The translations under genes and the position numbers were made by a program. Below, piece by piece: positions 33,950-43,234 of a stretch of 63,299 nt of DNA. How positions within the stretch are numbered: the stretch's first letter is position 1; every line of letters starts with the position of its first letter. The notes beneath the pieces are model-generated. The model had not been told where the DNA came from. It saw only the letters and a list, made by a program, of their open reading frames with translations, and did no database searches. The DNA is taken from NCBI GenBank assembly GCA_900469445.1, contig UBXM01000015.1, positions 1 to 63,299 on the forward strand, in the 5' to 3' direction. This DNA is from Hyphomicrobiales bacterium (lineage in GTDB: Bacteria > Pseudomonadota > Alphaproteobacteria > Rhizobiales > Rhizobiaceae).

Positions 33950-35839
33950 ATGACTACAATCGAGGAACGGCAGCCCGAGCAACACGTATTTGAAGCCGAT
34001 GTCAGCCGGCTCCTGCACATGATGGTGCATTCAGTTTACTCGGACAAAGACGTGTTCCTCCGGGAATTGATCTCGAACGCGGCGGATGCTTGCGAAAAGC
34101 TGCGGTATGAGTCGGTTTCCGCGCCGGAGTTGTCCGATGGTACCCAGCCTGTAATTCTTGTAACGCTCAATGAAGAGGCGCCAACGCTCGTTATTGAGGA
34201 CAACGGCATCGGCATGAGCCGTGACGAGATGATCGATGCGCTCGGCACGATCGCGCGCTCGGGGACAAAAGCTTTCATTGAGAGGCTTGAGGCGGCCAAG
34301 ACTGGGGAGAAGACGGAGCTGATAGGCCAGTTCGGCGTTGGCTTTTATTCTTCCTTCATGGTCGCTGATCAGGTTGATGTAATCTCCCGCCCTGCCGGTC
34401 AGGACGAGGCTTGGAAGTGGTCGTCCGACGGCAAGGGAAGTTACCAGGTCGCCGCCATCGATCTCGCCGAAGCGCCGGCGAGGGGCACGCGGGTTGTGCT
34501 GCATCTTATGGAGGATGCGAAAAAGTATGCCAACAAATGGACCGTCGAAAAAATCATTCGTGATCAATCCGGACACGTCCCTGTCCCTATCCATCTTGTT
34601 GAAAAGGAGGGTGCCGAACCCTCTCAGGTCTCCGATGGTGCAGCGCTTTGGATCAAACAGAAGAGCGAGATATCCAAGGAGGATTACAACGACTTCTATC
34701 GAAGCGTTTCAGGCCATTACGACGAGCCGCTTGCAAACGTGCATTTCCACGCTGAGGGACGCCACGAATATACGACACTTGCCTTCATCCCCGGCTCGCA
34801 ACCTTTCGACCTGTTCGATCCGGATCGACAAGGTCGGATGAAGCTCTACGTAAAGCGCGTGTTCATAACCGACGAAGCCGAGTTACTGCCGCGTTACCTG
34901 CGGTTCGTGCGCGGCATCGTCGACACCTCGGATCTACCACTCAACATCTCCCGCGAAATGATCCAGGACAGCCCCGTACTTGCTGCCATCAAAAAGGGTA
35001 TTACGAGCCGAATCCTTTCTGCCTTGGAGAAGATGGCAGAAAGCGAAGTCGAAACCTTTTCCAAGGTCTGGGATCTGTTCGGCGCGATTTTGAAAGAAGG
35101 CATTTACGACGACTTCGAAAGACGCTCGCTGTTGCTGAAGCTGGCGCGTTTCCGTAGTACCGTATCCGGCGAAGCAACTCGGAGCCTGACCGACTACTTG
35201 ACCGCAATGCAGGAGGGCCAGTCGGCGATCTATTATATCAGTGGCTCCAGTCTGGACCAACTGAAATCGTCGCCGCAACTTGAGGGTTTTCGAGCCAAAG
35301 GTATCGAGGTACTTCTTCTTACCGATGGCGTGGACAGTTTCTGGCCGACCAACGTCGCAGATTTCGAGGGCAGGCCGTTTAAATCGGTTACCCAGGGCCT
35401 TGCCGATCTGAACGCTGTATCGAGCAAGGGCGGCGCCGACGAGGCTGGCTGGCAAGCCTCTCCCGAAGTTGGAGCTTTCATCGATTTCGCCCGAAGCGCC
35501 CTTGGCGAGGAGGTCGCTGACGTGCGTATTTCCGATCGGTTGACGGAAAGCGCGGTCTGCCTTGTGGCTTCGGAAGATGGGCCTGATCGCCAGCTCGAAA
35601 AGCTCCTCCAGAGCGCGGGGCGTTTACAGACCGCACCGAAGCCGATCTTGGAGATCAATGCCCAGAGCGAGCGCGTCAAAAGCATTGCATCGATCGATGA
35701 TCCGGCCTTCCGCGAGGATGCGGCGTGGCTGCTGCTTGACGAAGCACGTATTCTTGATGGGGACAAACCAGTCAACCCACGAGCTTTTGCTGACCGGCAG
35801 GCCAGACTTTTTGAGTTTGCAGTAGGGCAGGGCAATTAA
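33950..35839 (+). CDS. htpG: HSP90-type chaperone HtpG
   Basis: A 629-residue HSP90. ATP-binding motifs: ELISNAADACEKLRYES, IEDNGIGMSRDEM, GTIARSGTKAF and GQFGVGFYSSFMV. Middle domain and C-terminal dimerisation domain are complete. It folds or holds stressed client proteins with ATP. Start at ATG 33950, with GGAGG 5 bases upstream (an upstream in-frame GTG at 33902 lies inside the promoter region). The RpoH-type promoter suits heat-shock control. Confidence 0.96.
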   Translation: MTTIEERQPEQHVFEADVSRLLHMMVHSVYSDKDVFLRELISNAADACEKLRYESVSAPELSDGTQPVILVTLNEEAPTLVIEDNGIGMSRDEMIDALGTIARSGTKAFIERLEAAKTGEKTELIGQFGVGFYSSFMVADQVDVISRPAGQDEAWKWSSDGKGSYQVAAIDLAEAPARGTRVVLHLMEDAKKYANKWTVEKIIRDQSGHVPVPIHLVEKEGAEPSQVSDGAALWIKQKSEISKEDYNDFYRSVSGHYDEPLANVHFHAEGRHEYTTLAFIPGSQPFDLFDPDRQGRMKLYVKRVFITDEAELLPRYLRFVRGIVDTSDLPLNISREMIQDSPVLAAIKKGITSRILSALEKMAESEVETFSKVWDLFGAILKEGIYDDFERRSLLLKLARFRSTVSGEATRSLTDYLTAMQEGQSAIYYISGSSLDQLKSSPQLEGFRAKGIEVLLLTDGVDSFWPTNVADFEGRPFKSVTQGLADLNAVSSKGGADEAGWQASPEVGAFIDFARSALGEEVADVRISDRLTESAVCLVASEDGPDRQLEKLLQSAGRLQTAPKPILEINAQSERVKSIASIDDPAFREDAAWLLLDEARILDGDKPVNPRAFADRQARLFEFAVGQGN

Positions 35840-36075
35840 CAGGGCTCGGCGAGGTGGTTTTAGGCTGCCTCGCCAGAATGCCTGGACAAAGGAGGGCGAT
35901 CTTCCGATCATCGCAACTGCTATCGTTGCACTGCTAGTTGAGCATTACAGCAAAATGCTGGATCCATCCATTCAAAAAGAGATGCAAAATATTGGCGGCG
36001 GCTCGAACCCCATCTTTTCCCTTTAGAGATACGGTTTATCAGTGACCCTTCATTAGGTTCTCCTCATTCGGATGA

Positions 36076-36612
36076 ATGGTCGTGGTCTTAAAAGACGCGC
36101 TCGAACACCATACGAAGCTGCTGTCACCACTCGCCAACAGCAAGCGTTTCCAGATTGTGCGGATCATTTGCGAATGCGAAGTTGGCGTAGGCGACTTGGT
36201 AAAAAAACTCGGGCTTGGCCAGTCGGCGTTCTCTCGACTTTTGGCGCGACTGAGACACGACAAGTTGGCAGCGACGCGGAAAGATGCCCAGAACGTCTAC
36301 TATTCGACAAACCATCCAGGGGTTCGAAAGATTTTAGACAGCCTGCAGTCCATCGAACTGAGCGGCAAGGACCATAGAGCTTTACGTAAGCTGCCTGGCT
36401 CAGTAGAAAAGCTAGTGCGAGTACTGTGTCGGCGTTGCCTGGACGTTCGTTGGCACGACAATTCCGACGTAGCGCACGATGTCTCCGTATTGGTTCCGGA
36501 ATCCGCGGCCAAAACCAGTGACGAAAATGTAGCTTCCTTCAGTGTTCATTACCCGGTAGGTCTCCTGCTGCGGCCGATCCGCCACGATGCTGTCACGGAT
36601 CGTCTTGGCTAA
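36076..36612 (+). CDS. ArsR-family transcriptional regulator with extended C-terminus
   Basis: Residues 1-105 are an ArsR-type winged helix: HHTKLLSPLANSKRFQIVRI, recognition helix LGLGQSAFSRLLARLRHDKL, wing ATRKDAQNVYYS. No clear metal-binding Cys pair is seen at the usual helix-3 position (CECEVG contains two Cys, one residue apart). Family members usually end near 100-120 residues; here the frame runs on about 70 codons, 201 bases of them antisense to the PAS-protein gene. The original stop was probably lost. Confidence 0.75.
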   Translation: MVVVLKDALEHHTKLLSPLANSKRFQIVRIICECEVGVGDLVKKLGLGQSAFSRLLARLRHDKLAATRKDAQNVYYSTNHPGVRKILDSLQSIELSGKDHRALRKLPGSVEKLVRVLCRRCLDVRWHDNSDVAHDVSVLVPESAAKTSDENVASFSVHYPVGLLLRPIRHDAVTDRLG

Positions 36613-36822
36613 TCGAGGTCTATCTTCCGGATGAACGCGGTCTAGGTAAGCCTCGATCGGCAATCCTTGTGACGAGACGGTTGGATCCACTCCGAAAAGG
36701 TTCGCAAGCGCACCATCCGCGTAAAGTACGTTTTCGGGCACGTCCCATGTGAAGAAGCCGGCTTCGGGTGGTGCTTCACCGGTCGTCTGAGCTACATATA
36801 AGACTTCGTTGAGAGTGCGCAT
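36412..36822 (-). CDS. PAS-domain protein, 136 aa
   Basis: One PAS fold (PAS_3 type): GFFTWDVPENVLYADGAL, then VHPEDRPRLAKTIRDS and TGFGRGFRNQYGDIVRYVG. No output domain, so it may be a free sensor or a fragment of a larger kinase. PAS folds bind haem, flavin or small ligands. It overlaps the ArsR frame on the other strand. Confidence 0.78.
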   Translation of the reverse strand: MRTLNEVLYVAQTTGEAPPEAGFFTWDVPENVLYADGALANLFGVDPTVSSQGLPIEAYLDRVHPEDRPRLAKTIRDSIVADRPQQETYRVMNTEGSYIFVTGFGRGFRNQYGDIVRYVGIVVPTNVQATPTQYSH

Positions 36823-36982
36823 TCGAGTTCCGAGCCTAAATTCGATAATCGCATTTTAGGAATGCCGCATTCAACTTCAAGTGCAATCGGGTTGTGCAGG
36901 TCCGCAGATTACTGCGTTATGCTTGTTTTTTGAAAAAGCGTACTGTTAGGATGGTCATGCAGGTGCGTCACATCTCGGGGAA

Positions 36983-37013
36983 AAGTCGGTCGGCCGTATT
37001 TCAACGGCCGACC
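36983..37013 (-). terminator. Hairpin terminator after the methyltransferase gene
   Basis: A 10-bp perfect stem (36988-36997 with 37004-37013) with a six-base loop, followed on the minus strand by GACTTTT. Lies 44 bases past the methyltransferase stop. Confidence 0.6.
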
Positions 37014-37056
37014 TATCAGAATTAAGGAGCGTAGCTTGCTATCAAGATAGCTGAAA

Positions 37057-37884
37057 CTAGACTTTCTCGACGACCACCTCGGCATATGTCGACGGTACCA
37101 CCATCGTGCCATTTGTTGCCCTGTTGAAGCTTTGCATCAGTTCGATAAGGTCTCGTTCCAAGGCGAGCTGGTCAGGCTCAGACAGGCTGAGAAAGGCTTT
37201 ATGGACGGGGCCGTAAAAGCTTCGGAACACGTCTATGAAGTGCGCGGCAGACTTGTACCGAAAGTTAAAAGCCCGTTCTTCGATCCTTATCTTCTGGCCT
37301 AGAAACAGCATTTCCAGATGCTGCCTGTCTCCCCACAGAGCGGGTGAGCGAACGCCGGCCGGCGGGGCCACGTACCTAGCAAGAGTTTTGAACACCTGCC
37401 CGACAAAGCTCTCCGGTGTCCAATTTGCAAGGCCGACCTTTCCTCCCGTCTTTGTGACGCGAAGCAGTTCAAAAGCGGCTTGTTCATGGTTAGGAGCGAA
37501 CATCACGCCGAAGGTGGAGAGGACGTAGTCGAATTCTCCACTCTCATAAGGTAGTGCCTCGGCATCGGCGATAGCGAATGTTATCGGTAGGCGCTCTGCG
37601 TTTGCTCGCTCCTTTCCCCTGTCGAGAAGGCTTTCGACATAGTCGGTCGATGTTACTTCAGTGAAGCGTCGCGCTGCAGCAAGACTGGCGTTGCCGTTTC
37701 CTGCAGCAACGTCCAGAACGCCCGCCCCAGCTTTGAGCTCAAGCGTTTCGCAGAGCTGTTCGCCAACGATCTGCAGGGTTGTCCCGACGACAGCATAATC
37801 GCCCGACGCCCAGGCGGCCTGTTGACGAGCCTTGATCGCTGCGTAATCGATTGACGCTTCAGCGGTTGCGAGTTGAATGGACAT
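37057..37884 (-). CDS. Class I SAM-dependent methyltransferase
   Basis: A 275-residue UbiE/Coq5-type methyltransferase. Motif I VLDVAAGNGNASLAAARR binds S-adenosylmethionine; TSTDYVESLLDRG and FDYVLSTFGVMFAPNHEQA are motifs II-III. Start at ATG 37884 because homology begins there. Substrate unknown. It lies downstream of a frameshifted LuxR-type regulator on the same strand, a possible former regulator. Confidence 0.88.
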   Translation of the reverse strand: MSIQLATAEASIDYAAIKARQQAAWASGDYAVVGTTLQIVGEQLCETLELKAGAGVLDVAAGNGNASLAAARRFTEVTSTDYVESLLDRGKERANAERLPITFAIADAEALPYESGEFDYVLSTFGVMFAPNHEQAAFELLRVTKTGGKVGLANWTPESFVGQVFKTLARYVAPPAGVRSPALWGDRQHLEMLFLGQKIRIEERAFNFRYKSAAHFIDVFRSFYGPVHKAFLSLSEPDQLALERDLIELMQSFNRATNGTMVVPSTYAEVVVEKV

Positions 37885-37973
37885 GAATATCTCCCTTTTA
37901 CGTCTCATCGACGAGAGTTCTAGGGAAGCGGTGGGCGTCACGCGTCATCCGATCGGATGATATTGCGTATTTT

Positions 37974-39100
37974 TCAAGATGCGATTAGCGGGCTCTTGAA
38001 GGCGGCAATCAGCTTGACGATGTCTGCCTGACGTTTCGTGTCGGTTTTGGCGAAGATCCGGCTAAGGTGAGTTTTTGCTGTTGCCTCTGAGATGCCAAGA
38101 TTTTCGGCGAGATCCGCAACCTTTCCATGGACAACGGTCGCAACAGCTACGCGAAGTTCGGCAGGTGTGAGCTGGAATTCTTCGGCCAGGCTTTCGAAGG
38201 CTGTGGGTAGCTCGAAACGTGTCGGTTGCAGAAATATAGCAGCCGCGGCGTCGCGACTGCCCAGGTCCGTGAAGAAGCGGTTGCCGGCATTTAAGGGTAA
38301 CACGTGGGCGATCAGACGTTCCCCGGAACTCGTTTCCAGAAATGTCGTGCTGGAGACCTGGCTTCCCAGCATCGCCAGCTGCCGACCCAAACTTCGGTCC
38401 AATCGCACGAAACCTAGAGCCGGCGAGCTATCAGCCTTCACCAAGCCGATCATCAGCGCGCCTGCTTGGTTGGCATGAACGATCCGGCCATCGGCGTCTA
38501 CGAGCACAACGGCTATGGTTAGACGATCGATCGCCTGTCGCAAAGCGTATGTTTCTTGGGCGATATCGCCAACCACGTTTGCTATACTGTTCGCTCGGCG
38601 TAAATGAGGTGCAAGAGCGGAAATCCGTTCAGCCATGGCGGCGTCACCCAATCCATCCCGCTCATGTCGGAAGACGCCGAAGAGCGCAGCCCAGTCGCCG
38701 CGGCGCTCTAGTGCCGTAAAACCGATGTCGACGATACCTTGGGCGCTGCCCATTCAGCGGCAAAGCGCGTTTGCGAGAATTCCCTGGGATCGAGCTTTTG
38801 GCTGGTAATCACCCCTTGTTCGATGGGGGCGTAAACCTGGGCGGGATTGCTGGGATCGATCGGAGCGAGCTCTGCGAAGTAAAGGCGTGTGAAGGCTGGA
38901 TCGAGGCGGCCATCAACATGCACAAGCTGGCGGCGCGTGCCTGTGACATCTTTAGCAAATATTGCAGCGGAGGATCCGCCCACGAATTCTCGGCAGATGT
39001 CGAGAACACGAGGCCAAAGCGAAGGTTCGACCGCGGCATCATAGAGTGCCGCGATAGCCTGCAACAGATCGGCTTCAACGTACTCTCTGTGTGACATCAA
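37974..39100 (-). pseudogene. LuxR-type regulator broken by one base
   Basis: Two frames join into one about 375-residue regulator. The N-terminal frame (39100-38708; VEADLLQAIAALYDAAVEPS) ends FAAEWAAPK and then runs out of frame; the C-terminal frame (from about 38745 to 37974) continues GIVDIGFTALERRGDW and ends in a LuxR helix-turn-helix (LAENLGISEATAKTHLSRIF). The junction is a run of three C where four would restore Trp-Ala-Ala-Pro-Gln-Gly. A single deletion in a homopolymer: true mutation, phase variation or sequencing error. No known autoinducer domain; the middle looks PAS-like. Confidence 0.82.
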
Positions 39101-39153
39101 GGGCCCTCGGGTACCTCAGCATCATTTGTGAGCAAAAGCTATAGCATGGAAAC

Positions 39154-39330
39154 GTGCCTTATTGCGCTATATTAGAGCAAGAGCGTAAGCTGAGCATATT
39201 CCCACTCAGGCTGGAGGCCTGCGCGCAACGCTTCAGTGAGCTTGCACGTGATCGGCTAGGACGAGAGGCACCGTATGGGGTCACGGAAGGTACAATCTCG
39301 GTGCGTTCGGTAATAGATTGGCTGGAATAG
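39154..39330 (+). CDS. Possible small protein, 58 aa
   Basis: A GTG-initiated frame with protein-like composition (LEQERKLSIFPLRLEACAQR), ending VIDWLE. An ATG nine bases upstream is in another frame. May be the tail of a lost gene. Nothing recognised in the following 370 bases to 39697. Confidence 0.3.
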   Translation: MPYCAILEQERKLSIFPLRLEACAQRFSELARDRLGREAPYGVTEGTISVRSVIDWLE

Positions 39331-39697
39331 CCAAACCGCGCCCGTTTTTGGCGGTCCAACTGTAGCTTCACCAACAAATGATGACCTTGGGGAGTGACAT
39401 TCGTAACATGTGCTAACCGTCTTCGTCGGCCAAAATGCCATCGCCTTCAGCAGGCTCAACTGAATAACGGAAAGATCGGAAATCTGCTCAACGAAACCGC
39501 GCTAGAGCAAATATCGTGACGCGCTACATTAGAACGTTGATGGCCGGGGTGGCCGCATATGCAGAGAGATTTTCAGCAGCTCGGAAACTTGATCGAGCAC
39601 AGTAACGATAGTGACACACCGTATCAGCTCAAAGCCGCTTTCGGCCAATCCGCACATGCCGGCAGATGAAAAGTATGGACCCATGTTGCAGCCTGGC

Positions 39698-40216
39698 TTA
39701 ATCTTTTATCTTTGGTTTGAAGTTCACAAGGAGAGATTTCAGCTCCACTTCCCGCACGCGGCGGGCTGCCTCTTCTAGCGACACCCAAGCGATCCGGCGC
39801 TGTCCACGTTCCTTGAAGTCTTTCACGAGGTCTTGGACCTCAATCTGAAACACCTCTACGACACAAGGCGCAACGTCACCGTTCTCGAGCCACTTAAGAT
39901 ATGTGTATCGTCCGACCGACTTCTTTCTCGCTACACCACGAACGCCCGCTTCTTCCCACGCTTCTATTTCTGCAGCTTCGTGAGGCTTTTTCTTCTTCAT
40001 AGGCCACCCCTTTGGGATGACCCAACGTCCGGTCCCTCTGGACGTAATCAACAGCACTTCCACGCTTGACTCACCGAAGAGGCGCCGGAAGCACAATGCC
40101 GCATACTGTGTACGAAACTGACCTGCGGCGAATTTCTCGGGCATTGCTGCGAGTTGCTGTAGAAGGTGTTGCGTCCCGGTTCCCTCGATGGTCTTGTTAT
40201 TTCTGCTCGCTTTCAT
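39698..40216 (-). CDS. Nudix hydrolase
   Basis: A 172-residue Nudix protein. The box reads KGWPMKKKKPHEAAEIEAWE followed by EAGV, with the Glu cluster that binds metal; Ile replaces the usual Arg before it. Members hydrolyse nucleoside-diphosphate-linked compounds such as diadenosine or inositol polyphosphates. ATG start shares a base with the stop of the cupin gene (TGATG). Confidence 0.88.
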   Translation of the reverse strand: MKASRNNKTIEGTGTQHLLQQLAAMPEKFAAGQFRTQYAALCFRRLFGESSVEVLLITSRGTGRWVIPKGWPMKKKKPHEAAEIEAWEEAGVRGVARKKSVGRYTYLKWLENGDVAPCVVEVFQIEVQDLVKDFKERGQRRIAWVSLEEAARRVREVELKSLLVNFKPKIKD

Positions 40217-40635
40217 CAGCACTTATTTACTGATTTGCCAAGATGGGACAACGAAAACGTCACAACGAGTGTGGCAACATACGACGCGGTCAGTTGGGCG
40301 GCAGAAGAGTACCATTCTTCCTCCTCGTCCCACACGCCCGGCGGAACTCTTGGCAGAAGTGCTGGCCTCGAAACTTCCCCACTCTGCGCTCGCGTGAGCC
40401 TAATGCTCGTGGTGTTGCTCATCAGGAAGTCCAGCTTAAACAGAACTTCATGGGCACCGGTGTGATAGTGGTGGTAGTCGAAGACGCCATCGGTCCAGAT
40501 ACCGGACCATCTATTATTCGCGGACAGCGTTTCTAATCCTTCTCCGCCTGCAAGATTGTTGTAGCGCAAGACGGGCAGCCGCTGATTGTGCGGCAGCCAG
40601 TCGTTTGATTCAAACATTGGATTATCGACATGCAT
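40216..40635 (-). pseudogene. YjlB-like cupin, probably frameshifted
   Basis: The first half matches YjlB-type cupins (LPHNQRLPVLRYNNL, GIWTDGVFDYHHYHTGAHEV, with metal-binding His residues). After HEVL the similarity stops abruptly: the expected second cupin motif is missing and the rest (ALLPRVPPGVWDEEEEWY) only faintly resembles it. I think one or more frameshifts spoil the C-terminal half. Coupled to the Nudix gene. Confidence 0.6.
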
Positions 40636-40649
40636 CGTCCTTATCACCT

Positions 40650-40880
40650 CTAATGTGAAGCTGGTTCGTCGCTCTCGTCATCTAACGAAGAAAGAAAAGT
40701 CTCCACATCACGGCGCTGCCGGTCGGATAGAACTATGATTTGTTCGCTCCAGAGCCGGGCAGCTTCGGGAGTATTATCGACCCTTTCACGTGATAAACAT
40801 AGATTGTCGTCTATAACAGCGATCCGACGGCCGCCGAGGCGTCGATACTGCTCTGCGAGCTGCTTCGACGCATTTTCCAT
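40650..40880 (-). CDS. Hypothetical protein, 76 aa
   Basis: Start at ATG 40880 (MENASKQLAEQYRRLGG), with GAGGTG upstream. Helical, charged protein (ARLWSEQIIVLSDRQRRDVE). It ends directly before the cupin gene on the same strand. Function unknown. Confidence 0.6.
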   Translation of the reverse strand: MENASKQLAEQYRRLGGRRIAVIDDNLCLSRERVDNTPEAARLWSEQIIVLSDRQRRDVETFLSSLDDESDEPASH

Positions 40881-40979
40881 TGCAATCACCTCTATCGCTT
40901 CACTATCGCGAGAGGAATGTTGGGCGCCACCATCGTTTCCAAAATACTGCGATGGAGACCGACAAAACGCCGCTTCTTG

Positions 40980-41885
40980 TCAACGACCTGGACTATTACG
41001 CGCTTGGAGACTGGACCGCAAAGCAGCTACCGCGACATCATAACGGCTCCATAGAGCGGCGCGGTCCTGACGGGTTCGAACGTCCAGATCCGCCACCTCG
41101 TCTTGACACAAGTTATTTTCGATCGCCATCATTACTGCAACGAATGCTCCTTTGACCAGTTCAACGCCGCCGAACAAATCGCTGGCGACTGACTGCCTGA
41201 CGCTTGGCTCGGCCGTGACCACCGTTTCGAGGAGCTCTAAGAGTATTTGAGCGGCTGACAGTGGCTTGCGCGTCGCCTCGGTGATCGCATGCCGACGCAT
41301 GGAGCTGTTGGCATTATCCCGGAGGGTTTCAATCAGCGCCTGAGCGGCGGCTCGGTCATGCTCCGTTGCATCGTCGAGCCGAGCAGCCAATGAATCGAGT
41401 CTTTCGATGGGCAAGTCATGATCTGACGCGTGCTTGCTCGTAACCGCGAAAGCCATTCGGACCATAGAGATGCCGAATCGCGCTGCGAGCAGCGATGCCG
41501 AACTGCCACTGATCGATGGTTCGGCGCGTCCCACCAGGGAGAGCAATTCTTCCAGAGGCATTTTTTGCAACGTCTTGGCCAGTACCCCGTCATTTGGGTC
41601 ACGCCTCGAATGAGAACATGGCCTATTCCACGCCGTGGCTCGCAGCTTCCGTATCAGGATATAACCGGAAAGGCAGAAGCAGATCGAGTTGGTGAGGATG
41701 ATGGGCCACTCGGTCTTCAGAATGCCGAAGGCGGACCAAAGAGCGAAGCCAATGACCGTGAGCGCATACATTCGACCCGAGATTGCCGCTGTATCGCCGG
41801 TCCTGACGACCTTCCAGACTTGGGGGACGAAACTGGTTACTGAGCAAAGGGACGCCATGTAGCCTACCAGCAGCGCTATATCCAT
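40980..41885 (-). CDS. SemiSWEET-like membrane domain fused to a cyclodeaminase-like domain
   Basis: A 301-residue protein with two unrelated parts. Residues 1-82 are a three-helix SemiSWEET unit with the PQ motif (FVPQVWKVVRTGDTAAIS, Pro21-Gln22), as in bacterial sugar transporters. Residues 109-300 resemble the FTCD_C cyclodeaminase/cyclohydrolase fold (MPLEELLSLVG, TEHDRAAAQALIE, ATRKPLSAAQILLELLETVV, SDLFGGVELVKGAFVAVMM), a helical folate-enzyme fold; its usual glycine-rich PTPGGGS loop is replaced by PSISGSSAS. The linker (residues 83-108) is basic. Met109 (41561) lacks a ribosome-binding site, arguing for one polypeptide. A lost stop between two genes is the alternative. Confidence 0.7.
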   Translation of the reverse strand: MDIALLVGYMASLCSVTSFVPQVWKVVRTGDTAAISGRMYALTVIGFALWSAFGILKTEWPIILTNSICFCLSGYILIRKLRATAWNRPCSHSRRDPNDGVLAKTLQKMPLEELLSLVGRAEPSISGSSASLLAARFGISMVRMAFAVTSKHASDHDLPIERLDSLAARLDDATEHDRAAAQALIETLRDNANSSMRRHAITEATRKPLSAAQILLELLETVVTAEPSVRQSVASDLFGGVELVKGAFVAVMMAIENNLCQDEVADLDVRTRQDRAALWSRYDVAVAALRSSLQARNSPGR

Positions 41886-42231
41886 GAGTGGTCCTGTTTT
41901 CAGATGCCCGGCGATAAGATGTCCTGTCGATAGCCGGGATCGACTTCGAAGTCACGAATTCCATAAAAGTTGCCCGATCTCCCGACACTTTATGAGTGTC
42001 GATCTCATCGATCCGGGACGACTTCATCTTCTCGATGAGATTGAGAACGTCTAGGGCCGTGGCAACCAAAGGAATTACGTCGTCTATTTTCTCGGGTGAG
42101 ACAGCTTGGGTTTCAAAGTCAAATTGAAGTGTAGTCTCCAAATTTGCCAGGCAGTCGGGAGAGGCTGCCGCGACGCGCCATCGATCCCACGCCGCTGTTC
42201 GCGCCTCTTCATAGTTTCGACCCCAGCTCAA
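41623..42231 (-). CDS. Hypothetical protein, 3' end uncertain
   Basis: Residues 1-100 (MSWGRNYEEARTAAWDRW, FDFETQAVSPEKIDDVIPLV, TALDVLNLIEKMKSS) look like a genuine helical protein. From about 41885 on, the frame lies inside the SemiSWEET gene in a different frame and reads Arg/His-rich nonsense. The true end is probably lost by a frameshift near 41900. No domain recognised. Confidence 0.5.
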   Translation of the reverse strand: MSWGRNYEEARTAAWDRWRVAAASPDCLANLETTLQFDFETQAVSPEKIDDVIPLVATALDVLNLIEKMKSSRIDEIDTHKVSGDRATFMEFVTSKSIPAIDRTSYRRASENRTTHGYSAAGRLHGVPLLSNQFRPPSLEGRQDRRYSGNLGSNVCAHGHWLRSLVRLRHSEDRVAHHPHQLDLLLPFRLYPDTEAASHGVE

Positions 42232-42273
42232 TAGGAGCTGGATCGCTACGGGCTTGCTGTCGCCACCGCCTGC

Positions 42274-42604
42274 CTAACATAAAGCAGAAGCAGGCTTGGC
42301 GAGACTGCTCATGAGATGCGTGATAGCCAACGACCGACAACGTGATACATCCTTCTTACAATCTGCGTCTATCTGTGTCGGGCGGAATACAATCTCGCCC
42401 TGCGCCGGTTGACGTTCAAGTTGCTTGCGATAACCGCGCCAATCGCGATTGAGACGCCCGTTCATCATTTCGACGATTACGATGTGATCGAGCTCGAACG
42501 TTTCGTTTGGGCCAAGGTGTCCTCAGCAGGGACAATAGTTCGCGCGTCACTCCTCCAAAGCGAGCGGTCAATATATTTCGGTTGTCCTCAAGCATCAGCT
42601 CCAT
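42274..42604 (-). pseudogene. Frameshifted paralogue of the 53603-53914 gene
   Basis: Two frames carry ARFGGVT and, after a shift, ETFELDHIVIVEMMNGRLNR, DWRGYRKQLERQPAQGEIVF and RPTQIDADC. They align with the intact protein at 53603-53914 (DRFGGVT, ERDNIIVVAVMAEKLDRDWW, RQQLQRTFDQEEILI, TQVDQL). The family is common in rhizobia and of unknown function. The 3' end has no family-like stop. Confidence 0.7.
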
Positions 42605-42700
42605 CGCTACGATGGATACAGGAAGCAGAAATTCGACGAGCTAGATCATGTGCGGGCTCCGGCTTGGTTACCTTAACCGACGGACATGTTCTCGGTTCCT

Positions 42701-42725
42701 GGAACCGCTCACGTCGCTCTCGGTT
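42701..42725 (+). promoter_or_regulatory. EcfG-type promoter candidate for the 42750 gene
   Basis: Reads GGAAC, 16 bases, GGTT, 25 bases upstream of the start codon. Confidence 0.6.
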
Positions 42726-42749
42726 CGGTCTCTAAACAGGAGGTCTGTC

Positions 42750-42974
42750 ATGCAAAACGATATTAGGAAAAACGGCGTGATGAGCAGCATTCTGACTGAG
42801 CTTGGTGTTCTTCCTCCTGGAGGCAGCGGCCAGGAGGCCGTCACGGTAGAGCAGCAAGAAATCATTGCGGCTTACAGGACCGGCCGGATGACAGAAGAGC
42901 AATTTCGAAAACACTTGTCCGATGATCCTGATCTGGCAAATCGTCTTGCGCAGATAAACAATGCGAATCCCTGA
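42750..42974 (+). CDS. Small hypothetical protein, 74 aa
   Basis: Starts MQNDIRKNGVMSSILTELGV, with AGGAGGT 6 bases upstream. The C-terminal helix pair (QQEIIAAYRTGRMTEEQFRK) resembles many small stress proteins but no family is recognised. Behind an EcfG-like promoter. Confidence 0.65.
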   Translation: MQNDIRKNGVMSSILTELGVLPPGGSGQEAVTVEQQEIIAAYRTGRMTEEQFRKHLSDDPDLANRLAQINNANP

Positions 42975-43234
42975 CCATAGATCCAAGACCTTCGCGACTT
43001 TTTATTCAGCCCGAGGCGGTGGAATTATCCTTGGCTGCATCTGAGCGGAAACTTGCCGACCGGAGCAACGGCAGAGTTAATCGACCTCCTGGCACCCGAT
43101 CTGTAAGGGCGAGAAGGATTAGGGGCATCTGGTAAATGTCAACAGCCCGGAACGCTGATGAGAGCAGCGCCACAAAAAAGAGAATCACCAGTGGCTACGC
43201 AAGAACTGACGAAATGGATGCTCGTCCGAGATTG

